Source: Ricordea florida (taxonomy: Eukaryota; Cnidaria; Anthozoa; Corallimorpharia; Ricordeidae). Taken from it: 64,000 nt of DNA. A model generated the notes under the pieces. The model searched no databases. It was not told where the DNA came from and worked only from the letters and a program-made list of their open reading frames with translations. How positions within the stretch are numbered: the stretch's first letter is position 1; each line of letters begins with the position of its first letter. A program made the translations under genes and the position numbers. Shown here one piece after another: positions 1-9,635 of the stretch. Location of the stretch: NCBI GenBank assembly GCA_949710005.1, contig OX453278.1:3721001-3785000 (forward strand), given 5' to 3'.

Positions 1-523
1 AATGAGCTTCATCAATGGCAATGAAGGCCAGCCTGCTATTGCCTCTCCAGTTAGATAAGACATTTTGAAGTCTTCCATTAAAAATACATTCTGGACTAGT
101 AAAAAGCATAACATATTGGGACCTAAACCGAGTAAGACTGTGAAATACAAAATCCATCTCTGTGTCTGTGAGTGAAGAGTTAAAGTAAAAGGCAGACACA
201 CCTTTTTCCCTCAGAGCAGCAACCTGCTCTTCCATTAAAAATTTTAGAGGTTTAATAATGACAGTTAGACCTTGCTTAATTATGGAAGCAATAGTAAAAA
301 TTAAGCTTTTGCCTCCCCCAGTAGGCATCAATATTACACAATCTTTGCCCTCGACTATGGCTTGGATGGCCTGTTGTTGTCCCTCACGGAAGGAATCATA
401 TCCGAAAACTGTCTTCATGACATGGAGAGGTTCATCTTCTTTAGACACAGCATCTGGAACCCCTTGCATAATTCCAGCATGAACTGGCTGGGTTTCAGGT
501 GCAGGAGTAGGTAGTGGACTTGC
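1..523 (-). CDS. RecQ-family ATP-dependent DNA helicase, partial exon
   Basis: The minus strand is open from a splice acceptor (TTTCAG, exon base 523) to the window edge. It encodes the start of a superfamily 2 RecQ helicase core. Visible motifs, in order, are FGYDSFREGQQQAI (motif 0), ILMPTGGGKS (Walker A), IIKPLKFLMEEQV (motif Ia) and AFIAIDEAH (Walker B DEAH box), where the window ends. RecQ enzymes unwind DNA 3'-5' using ATP in nuclear repair and recombination. The exon opens with about 35 Pro/Ala/Glu-rich residues before the core, in frame GCA AGT CCA. No disruption is seen over 174 codons. The rest of the helicase core and any RQC/HRDC domain lie outside the window. Cnidarian genomes have many RecQ-like copies, some possibly associated with mobile elements, so orthology to BLM, WRN or RECQ1/4/5 cannot be assigned. 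Confidence 0.85.
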
Positions 524-2071
524 CTGAAACTACAATTTAAATAGCAGACAAAAGATTATGTTTGCCACATGAAGCAGTTCTTTTGAAGATGGTGAAGGCA
601 TTTTTAGGGGGGGGGGGCATGGCAGTGGCTGATTTCAACAAGAAAATTGGCCAAAAAGAATAGAATATATCTGGGCAAACAGAGGTTAATTTTAATTAAT
701 TTGCTGGTCAATGTTCTCCTGTTATCAGTGAATTGTAACACATAGGTAATGAGAATTAAAGAGATGATCGCCAATGATGAATATTTACTTATGTCTTGAT
801 GTGTATACAAGTTCTCCCAACTAGTACTCATGAAAATGTTTGAGACCAGTAAGGATAATTTGTGAAATGGTGTTTTTTAATTTCTTTAAAAGTACGTCTT
901 AATTTTAAATACTAGTGTTAGGATAGAATTTTACAGCACTCACCCATGGGAGTCAGAAAATAATCTTGTCTTTATGGGTAAAAATTGTATGTTTTAGGTG
1001 CAGTTCTGAAAGTCTCAAAATTCTACTCTGCATGTGTATGCTAATTTAGTTAATAGTTAAAATGAAAGAATAAAAATTTAAAACATCCAACAACAAACAG
1101 AATGCATTGGTTTATTCTATGGTATGTCTTTCATATTTTCATCCACAATTAAATTTGGAGTGGGACAGACAATTACCCCATTTATCTTTCTAGCTACCTT
1201 TTTATGAAACGACTGGCTTCTGCATAGATTTTTTCCTTATTTCGCCACAAGGCAAATGTTGACTCCAACCACTTGTTCTTCACGGCAACTGTTACAGGTT
1301 TATTTCCAGCCTCCAGCCAGTTCAATACTCCTTTATGCCAAAGGTATTAAGGCCAAACAGCTTTGCTGCCTCTTTCTCGTGTGTTGCCACTTAAAGGCAA
1401 AACATTCATCATTGAATTCAATGGTGAATGATTCATAATGAGCTGAATTCTGGATTGTTATAGAAGACAGGTGATCAGCGAGTTTAATAATGCAACGTTA
1501 AAGATGAAAATTATTGAAGTTGAAGTTATAAAATGTGACTGTTAAGTATTTTTGGTGTTTGTGCAATAAAATAATAAATGGAATAGTTTATAAGTTTTCA
1601 AGGGGATTTCGAGAAAATAAAGACTATTTACAAGACTGAATCTGACACATCAACGAATCAACCATTCCTGAGCTTTATTTAAAACAAGAAAACAGGAAAT
1701 TTAATACATATATCTTACATGTGGTATTTTTGTGCTGCTTTTAAGAGAATATTTTGGTACGGATTGTTGTTTATACACGAAAAGCCTTTCAACTGAAGCT
1801 TAAATTTATCGAATTTGATTTTTCTGCTGAACAGAAAGCTCCTTTTTACAGCAATATTTTTCTTACAGGAAATATATCAGCGATTTGATCGAGTACATTT
1901 CAAAATACACATGAAAAACATTTATTTGGTCGAGGAAAAATATAACCTAATAAGCTTAGTTTAGCAGCACTGCAAGGAAATTTCGTACTCGACAATCAAT
2001 GAATTTAACAACACTTCAAAGAAAACTCACTTGTTCTCTTCTCTTTTGAGACAGACTCAATAAGTTGTTCA
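524..2071. other. Intron or intergenic DNA, no confident gene
   Basis: AT-rich sequence upstream of the RecQ exon. It contains a G10 run near 607-616 and one coding-like minus-strand stretch at 1198-1390 (listed separately). Nothing else is recognisable. Confidence 0.4.
1198..1390 (-). pseudogene. Coding-like remnant with frameshift, possible helix-turn-helix segment
   Basis: On the minus strand two overlapping frames read like one protein broken near 1330. The first reads HEKEAAKLFGLNTFGIKEY and stops; the neighbouring frame continues NWLEAGNKPVTVAVKNKW, then LESTFALWRNKEKIYAEAS. The second part ends at a possible donor (AAAAG then GTAGCT at 1197). The segment AAKLFGL resembles the first helix of DNA-binding HTH domains, but this is only suggestive. 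It lies upstream of, and on the same strand as, the RecQ exon. The splice phase does not match that exon directly, so it may be an unrelated relic or a mobile-element-derived exon. Confidence 0.3.
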
Positions 2072-2605
2072 GAGTGAACAGTGCTGTACCGTGGTAATGT
2101 TTTTCACTATACAGTGTGGTTCTAACGTTTTCATCTGTGGATCAAACCATACGGTGTGACCATTCTTTGGAAAGCTACTGAACAGTGCTGTACCGTGGTA
2201 ATGTTTGTTTCACTCTACAGTGTGGTTCTAACGTTTTCATCTGTGGATCAAACCATGCAGTGTGACCATTTTTTGTAAAGCTACTGAACAGTACTGTACC
2301 GTGGTACTGTTTGTTTTACTATACAGTGTGGCTCTAACGTTTTCATCTCTGGATCAAAACATGAAGAGTGCATGCCATTCTTTAGAAAGGTACTGAACAG
2401 TACTGTACTGTGGTACTGTTTGTTTTACTATACAGTGTGGTTCTAACTTTTTCATCTGTGGATCAAACCATGCAGTGTGGCTATTCTTTGTAAAGTTACT
2501 GAACAGTACTGTACTGTAATACCGTTTGTTTTACTATACAGTGTGGTTGTAACATTTTCGTCTGTGGATCAAACCATGCAGTGTGATCATTCAGTGTGAT
2601 AACGT
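2072..2605. repeat. 106-bp tandem repeat array, copy A (about 5 units)
   Basis: Units begin at about 2072, 2175, 2281, 2390 and 2496 (spacing 106-109 bp). Each contains CTACTGAACAGT(A/G)CTGTA, a middle block ACAGTGTGGTTCTAAC and a block GTGGATCAAACCATGCAG. The same unit forms a second array at 39,880-40,362. Confidence 0.9.
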
Positions 2606-3334
2606 TTGTTCTGCTATGTTTCCGTGACAGCAGTGAAACCAAAGAGCTAATATAATCCACTCTTAGAAAGACACCAGTCAGAGGTTCCTTTGCATAGTTC
2701 TCTGTAGTGTTTCATGATAAGTGGGGACTTGTAATTTCTTCTTAAATTTCAACTTGATACCCTATAGAGGGAATTTGTTGATGGAACTACCTATAACGGA
2801 AATCATTTGATAAGTGCCCCTATCAAGTACAGAGGGCCTTCTTCGCTTACAAACATTATGGCTAGGGCATCTAAAAGATAATGATGCTGCGGCACATTCT
2901 GTTGATACTGACATAGTTTAGGCAGTGATCCATCTCCCTGCGTGTCCCAAGACTTGTTAAAGCACCTTTAATTCTCAAAACCGTCACAAATTTTCGCGTT
3001 ACGAAAAGTGGTTTAAGATACCCCTACTACTCCCCACCGAAAAAAAAAATTTGAATTCCACAAGTACGAAGGAAAATTAAAACCACATTAGGTCCAGGTT
3101 TGTTTAGTTTTATTTTCAGTCATTGACGCTAATCGGTCTAAAGGTATTAGTTTTCGAGGTTCTTAGTTTTCTTAATTTCCCAAATCATGGGCAAAATGTT
3201 TCCTCTAGAACGCACAAAATTCCTTTCTGTTTATTACTACAGTTAACTATTATGGTGTAATGAAGTCATTGAGGTTTACATCGTCGTCTGCAGGAAAAGA
3301 AAAGTAACGATTATGTAACCTAAAATCTGTCCTG
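2606..3334. other. No recognisable feature
   Basis: AT-rich non-coding sequence between the tandem array and the repeat at 3.4 kb. No coding potential, hairpin or repeat was seen. Confidence 0.4.
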
Positions 3335-3395
3335 GTGTTTATCAACTTCATGCATGGTGACGCATCGATGGCGAGGTGTGACTATGTTTCAGTGG

Positions 3396-3813
3396 ATATA
3401 AAACGATACATATCAACCTCCCCTTTACCAGATTGGGAAAATCGAAAGATGTGGAATTTGTTGGAGCAAAAAGCTGACTTATGTTTGGACATAAAACGAT
3501 ACACATCAATCTCCCCTTTACCGATTCCCGAAAATCGAAAGATGCGAAAATTGTAGAGGGTCTCCCAGGGGTTTTGGGGAACAAGGGAACATTGGCAAAA
3601 TATCGAAGGAAACAAGGGAACATTAGCCAATTTTTGGGAACAGGGGAACAAAATTCGAAACATTACAGTACGAAAACATTCTGAAAATGTGTGGGAACAC
3701 ATTCTGAAAATGTGTGGGAACATGGGAACATAGGGCAATTTTGGAAGGGAACAAGGACCCCCCCCCCCCCCCCTCCTGGGAGACCCTCATTATAGGAGCA
3801 AAAAGCTGACTTA
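3396..3813 (+). repeat. Direct repeat of about 86 bp, second copy split by a MITE
   Basis: Copy 1 is 3396-3481. Copy 2 is 3489-3555 continuing at 3789-3813. Both run from ATAAAACGATACA(T/C)ATCAA to GGAGCAAAAAGCTGACTTA. Copy 2 is interrupted exactly by the MITE at 3556-3788, so copy 1 shows what the empty site looked like. Confidence 0.8.
3556..3788. mobile_element. 233-bp MITE with 14-bp perfect terminal inverted repeats
   Basis: Ends are GAGGGTCTCCCAGG and its exact reverse complement. The flanks TTGTA (left) and TTATA (right) are a likely imperfect 5-bp target duplication. The interior repeats blocks of the type GGGAACAAGGGAACATTGG and has a C run at 3757-3773 next to the right end. Overlapping reading frames (for example minus strand 3348-3738) are by-products of this composition and are not genes. 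Confidence 0.8.
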
Positions 3814-4449
3814 TAAATTCTGAACTGGTACGCATTAAATGTCTCTAGAGTGTTGACAGACTGTACGTGTCGAGGATGCGTCCATCGCGATGTGTGAAAA
3901 TGCTGAAGCTTTAGCTTAAATTCAATTTTGGATAAATGATCGCAGCAGATGAGAATTAGCTTGTTCTACGGTTCAGTCTGGTTTGTTTTAATTATTCTAC
4001 AAGCTTTAGTACCGACAATTTCTCTGCATTTAAGAATTCGACCAAGAAGGCGAGACTGCTACGAAATGACACACTAAGTTTTAAATTAAGATGTCACAAT
4101 TCATCGTCCAGATTTACAAACTTTCACTGAAATCCACGCGAAAAAGGACGCCGGTGCGACGGTATGACATCCTCATGCTTTTCTGACACAATGCATTCTG
4201 GTAAAAAGTGCCGCTAAGAGCTCTGGTAAAAACTGTGGTTAAATGCAAGACATTCTGGTAAAAGTGTGGTTAAATGAAATTAATGCACTCAAGATGGTAA
4301 AAAGTGATGAGTTCGAGAATTCGTCGTACCAGTACCTTATATATCTCTCTTAAATCCTGATTATGTTGCTGCTCGCTGGCTGCGCCCGCTCCGCAGCAGT
4401 TAACGTGATGAACGTTTCTGTCGTAGAGATCCACAGTATTAAACCAAGA

Positions 4450-7287
4450 CTGATATACTGATCTAGTAAGTAAGAGAAGAAAGGATTTGGAAAGCGAATC
4501 TCTCGAAATGGTGTGTGTGGAAATCTGTCCAGATAAAGCAAGGAACAGTATTTTTGGAGTGGTGTACAAGCCGCCAATTATGAATCCGGAAAACTTTTTA
4601 TCAAGTTTTAAGCAAGACGTTCTTGAAAGGCTGACCGATGAAGCGAATAAGGATATTATTATGATGGGCGATTTTAACGCTGATGTTATTGCATCAAAAC
4701 CCTGTAAATATACATGCAACCAGACTTCACGGCTTGAGTCAACTTGTCAAACAGCCCACTCGCGTAACAGAGCACACAAAGACAGCAATTGACCTAGTAT
4801 TTGTAAATAATTTGCATCGCATTGTTTCACATGGAGTACAAGATTTCGCAGCCAGTGATCATTCTGTTGTCTTCGCTGTTAAAAAAGCTGGAGTTTGCAA
4901 GGCCCATGCGGAAATTCGCGAAGTGAGGTCATTTAAGCGCTACAACAAAGAAAAGTTTCGCAGTGAGGTGGCTGGTATTCCCTGGAGCGTTGTTGAGTCA
5001 TTCGATGATCTGAATGATGCCGTTTCTGCTTGGAACACTCTTTTTGTCAATGTCGCCAATCGTCATGCACCTATCAAAAAGCTGAGAACGAAGCGTGCAA
5101 TAAAGCCGTGGATCACAAAGGAACTGAAAGATGTAATGGCTGAGAGAGACTATGCGTATAAAGTCGCCAAAAGATCGGGAGGTAAACAAGAAATGTGGGA
5201 CAATTATCGCAAGTTAAAGAACTTAACTAACAGGAAAATCAAGGCGACTGAGGCTTTGTATTACAAGAAACTAATTGAATCCGCCCAAGGCCCTAAAGAG
5301 ATGTGGCGCACGTTGAATTCAGCTTTGGGAAATGAGAAAATGGATAATTTGACATTTCAATTGCAGGAAGGTGAACGTATTATATCAGAACCTAAAGCTG
5401 TTGCCTCTAAATTCAACAAGTTCTTTGCAACCATTGGATGTCGCATTGCCAAAAAATTGTTCTTCATATCAAAGGATGCCCGGAAGAAATACGAATCTGC
5501 TGTCCAAACTGATGATGATAATATATGCGAACTTCAATGCGTCAGTTCTAAAGTTGTCTCTAAGATTTAGCACTCATTGAAGGTCAACAAGGCAGCTGGA
5601 CTAGACAAAATACCGGCAAGGTTAGTGAGAGATGCCGAAGCGGAGCTTGTTCCCTCAATAACATATCTCATTAATAAATCGATCACAGACGCAACTGTCC
5701 CTGCCTTGTGGAAGGTTGCACGTGTAACCCCTCTGTATAAAGCTGAGGACAAACTTTTGGTTGAAAACTATAGACCTATTTCTGTGCTGCCGGTTCTAAG
5801 TAAGTTTTGGAGAGAGTGATACACACGCAAATGAGTGCTTATCTAGATCACTTGAGCTGGTTATACAAACATCAGTACGGATTTAGACGTGGGCGTAGTA
5901 CGGCACAAGCGGTTGGTCAACTAAACAACTCTGTGCTTGATGCCATTGATGGAGGAAAAGTCGCTGGTATGCTATTTCTCGATATATCCAAGGCATTCGA
6001 CTCTATAAATCACAAGATACTCCTGGGAAAGCTTGAACACATCGGGCTAGCAGCAAGGAGTCTGAGATGGTTTAAATCGTATCTTGCAGACAGACGGCAA
6101 TGCGTGTATATAAACGGGGAGGTATCAGAGACTCGCCCTATTGACTTGGGTGTTCCACAAGGAAGTATCCTAGGCCCGCTTCTATTTAATGTTTACATTA
6201 ACAGCTTGTCAGCTGCTGTAACGAAGAGTGAACTCATATTGTATGCGGATGATGCTGTTTTGGTAGTTGCTGCGTCGACACCCCAAGAGCTTAATGATGC
6301 CCTTCGACATGACTTCACCCTTATCTCCGACTGGTATACCGACAACAAATTAACGCTTAATGTAAAGAAGACCAAATTGATACTTTCAGGTAGCAAGACA
6401 ATGTTGTCTCCGTTTAATGACTTTCAGTTTTCTGCTGATGAAGGGCAAATAAATCGTGTTTCATCTCAGTTTTAAGTATCTAGGTGTATTACTGGATGAG
6501 AAATGGAAATGGAAGATGCACGTCAATAGCCTCTTACAAAAATTAGGACATCGCCTTTCAGTCTTCAATCGAATCTATCATATGCTGGATCAGAAAAGTC
6601 TCACAGCATATTTTAGGCCTTGTCCTACCACACCTAGATTACGCAGATATTGTCTGGGGTGACCAGCCTGGTCTTACAACACAGATGAAACAATTACAAT
6701 CTTTTCAAAATCGCTCTGCGAAGAAGATCGTGAAGTCGAAAGTGTCATCAGCAGAGGCCCTGACGTCGTTGCGGTGGGTGTCTTTACATGCGAGGCGGTT
6801 CGGACATCGGTGTTGTGTTGCACAAGATGCAATGAAAGGTAGCATCCTCGAGAATTTCGGTGTATTCAGATCCACCATGAACCAACAACACGGTTATAAT
6901 ACCCGAAATGGCTACATGCCCAAAGTCAGTAGGCCAAGAGCGGAATGGGGAAAAAGCAAAACGTATTATAAAGCCATTAACGACTGGGCCACGCTACCAA
7001 GTGCTTTAAAGAAACTGATGCCGAAAACTATTTTTAAATACAAACTGAAACAGTTCTTATTAAACCATTTTTAACCTTAGTTAGTAGTATGTTAATCTCT
7101 TGTTCTAGTTTTTAGTCTTAGTTAGCTATAGTTTTAGATATTTTTAGTTTTTATTACCACATAGGTTTTGTCCTTTTTATTGTACTCTTAGATTTTAATG
7201 TATTTTAAAGGTTTGACATTTATTTTCTCAGAGGACCCTCCTGAAAACCACCTCTAGGTGATTGGAGGCCTCCTCTTAAAATATTAT

Positions 7288-7333
<46 letters not shown>

Positions 7334-7336
7334 CGC
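4450..7336 (+). mobile_element. Degraded CR1/L2-like non-LTR retrotransposon (endonuclease + reverse transcriptase)
   Basis: A single LINE polyprotein is recognisable across several frames. The C-terminal half of the APE endonuclease comes first: FGVVYKPP, then MMGDFNAD near 4660, then IDLVFVNN and the SDHSVV motif near 4860 in the next frame. The reverse transcriptase follows: ENYRPISVLPVLSK (about 5760), QYGFRRGRSTAQAV (5870), FLDISKAFDSINH (5980), GVPQGSILGPLLF (6150), YADDAV (6242) and FKYLGVLLD (about 6470). A C-terminal LINE tail ends FKYKLKQFLLNHF with a stop near 7074. It is dead: the N-terminal endonuclease is missing (5' truncation near 4450), with frameshifts near 4780, 5815, 6470 and 6660 and a stop at 5568. 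It ends in a (TTA)n tail, as CR1/L2 elements often do. Clade assignment is from motif style only. Confidence 0.88.
7289..7334. repeat. (TTA)n microsatellite, LINE 3' tail
   Basis: About 15 trinucleotide repeats directly after the LINE 3' UTR. Such short tandem tails are typical of CR1/L2 3' ends. Confidence 0.85.
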
Positions 7337-8216
7337 AAGTCACACGCCCAACATCGTTACGTGCAACTACGCACATATCTGCGTGTGATCGGCCTTTCTT
7401 TATTAGAAACGCCAATTATCTCTGCAACTTATCGCATTAAAGCGTATTTTGTACTTCCTCAAAACTTATTTCTTTGATTCTGAACATGTATTTCACGATG
7501 GACTGGAATTCCTTTTATGTTGTTTGTGCAAACATATCAAGAGGAGGTTGGACACGGCGCGCAAACTATTATGATCATATCATCAAATCTGTTGATGTCC
7601 AATCGACGTCGAGGACACATCTTAAGTTGCTTGAAACTCATAATTTACGATCCAAAGAAAATAGAAGCTACTAAACCAGCTACTGTTAAAAGTCAAAGTC
7701 ATTAAAACCTTAGAAATAGTCACATAGCTTTAATAGTAAAGTATATTTTTATACATTGGACTCCTCGGAATAATTTCCGAGTCAAACTCAGACTTGACAG
7801 TTTCAGGCCGCCTTGTTAATTATAATTTCTAGTGCTACACCAATTATGAATATTTAAAGAGCTGAATTGAATTGTAGACATACTTGAAAGCCTCTTACAA
7901 ATCCTACAAGGAATGAGCAGTCTCTTGGTGAAAAGTACCAGGGTAGCTTTCACTGTATAGTAGTTGATAATCAGTGTACTTTCGGCCGTAGGAACTTCCC
8001 GTGATTCGCCATTACACCATGCCACGTGCTCTTTGTTTGTTGCACGCATGTGAATGACGTCAGTCGTCACGCATGCGTGTTAAGGACCTAACTACGATTT
8101 CTGGGACTGAACCCAAAAAAAAGTGAAGCCGGAATTTCAACTCGGGCTTTAGTGGGCTATAGTGGCTCGTTCCACTAGCGGGCAAGATCAGGTGAATCCT
8201 GAGTTCTAATTTGCTA
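7337..8216. other. No confident gene
   Basis: Short open frames are present at 7474-7705 but lack splice context or recognisable motifs. A small palindrome ACTCCTCGGAATAATTTCCGAGT lies near 7760-7782. Otherwise featureless. Confidence 0.35.
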
Positions 8217-8250
8217 CCCGAGCGGGCAAGATGCAACGTGCCCGCTCGGG
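8217..8250. repeat. GC-rich perfect hairpin
   Basis: CCCGAGCGGGCA, an approximately 10-base loop, then TGCCCGCTCGGG. It lies in a G+C-richer patch (8100-8340) just upstream of the larger palindrome. Confidence 0.7.
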
Positions 8251-8385
8251 ATTTCCCGATTTCTCCCGCGAAACAAGACAAAGGAAAATGGCCATATAAT
8301 AAATCCTTTGTTGACCGAGCTTGTTCAGTCAAGAGGGGGGTTGCCCAATACTCCGACAAATTTATGCAATGCATTGTATTTAACA

Positions 8386-8561
8386 AATAAAGAAGCCTAA
8401 GCCGTGTATTACACCGTGATAAAACACGACGGGCATTTGAGAACACGAGTGAAATGTGGAAAACACGAGCCGCAGGCGAGTGTTTTCCACATTTCTCGAG
8501 TGTTCTCAAATGCCCGGAGTGTTTTAATCACAGTGTAATACACGGCTTAGGCTTCTTTATT
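8386..8561. mobile_element. 176-bp near-perfect palindrome (foldback element)
   Basis: Two arms of about 82 bp start AATAAAGAAGCCTAAGCCGT and end as its complement, with a centre near GAGCCGCAGGCGA. Only a few mismatches break the pairing. Size and symmetry fit a foldback MITE; no clear target duplication was seen. Confidence 0.85.
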
Positions 8562-9317
8562 CGCTTTATGATATAGATTTTACACGCCGCGAGTAGAAAC
8601 AACAAAGCACACAGATCGACAAACCGACGCCATTGAACTGAACTTCTCGACTGTTTTCGCTTCTTCTTCTTTATTTGTTTTATTATTCTCAGCTTCAAAA
8701 CTTTCTGCTGCTTCGCAGTGAACTCCATCATGAATTTCTTCAAAGAAAATGTTTTTCGCCGTCTCTTACAGAATTGATGATTAGAGGTAATGGGGCGAAA
8801 AACAATAAAATACGCTTTTTCTATGTTTTATACTCTGATAAAAGATAGGTTTTTGACCAATCAGAGCGCGCGTAAGAACGTAGATATATTATAATGTATT
8901 ATATGGCCATAACCATAGTTCAACAATGCATTCTAGAACGACACAATACAACACAATGCATTTTAATACAATGCTGTGCATAAATTTGTCAGAGTATTGA
9001 ACAAGTATGGTCAAGAGGGCCAGATATTGGTGTTGTTGGTCTTGAGAACTTGGCCAATATGTGGCCATTTTGATCTCACGCTTGCTCAACAACACATGCG
9101 TATAATAATAACTTATTAATATAAATACTCAGGTGATTATACAAAATCGCGCCCTCTGATTGGTTCGCTATCTCAGATTATCAGCCGATAATCACCTCTA
9201 CGAACAAAATGGCTGCCAGTCGTTCGTGCGCTTTTGATGAAATAAAAATTTTTCATGTTGTACAATGTTTTTTCTTTTCTTTTTTTGAAATAATCACCTG
9301 TGTATTTATACTAAAAC

Positions 9318-9389
9318 AATTATTCGCCGAAGGCGAAGTGATTATCGGTGAATATTCACCGATAATCACTTCGCCTTCGCCGAATAATT
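9318..9389. repeat. Perfect 72-bp palindrome
   Basis: Arms 9318-9353 and 9354-9389 are exact reverse complements, centred on GTGAATATTCAC. Each arm itself contains a short inverted pair, CGCCGAAGGCG, so it can fold as a branched hairpin. A related GATAATCACCT motif occurs just upstream at about 9130-9200, suggesting it belongs to a larger repeat. Confidence 0.9.
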
Positions 9390-9635
9390 TTTAAATAATG
9401 TAGTTACAGAGAACACCAACTTTTGGGGCGCCTTCTGCAGTTTTGTTTTGCTCTGCCTAATTTGTAGTCCACTTACCTACTATACAAGTAATACCAATGT
9501 GCACTTAAAATTCTGACACTCCGGTTTATTTAACAGATAATATTCGAAGCAAACGAATCGTTAACTACTTCCTCTATCGTTATGTTCTGTAAAAAAGATG
9601 CTCTAGTGTTATCTTATCTATGTTATGCATTTCAG

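Noticed and set aside
258-482. 74-codon plus-strand frame
   Set aside because: Antisense shadow of the RecQ helicase exon.
3348-3835. Several overlapping frames on both strands
   Set aside because: Produced by the repetitive, stop-poor composition of the MITE and the direct repeats.
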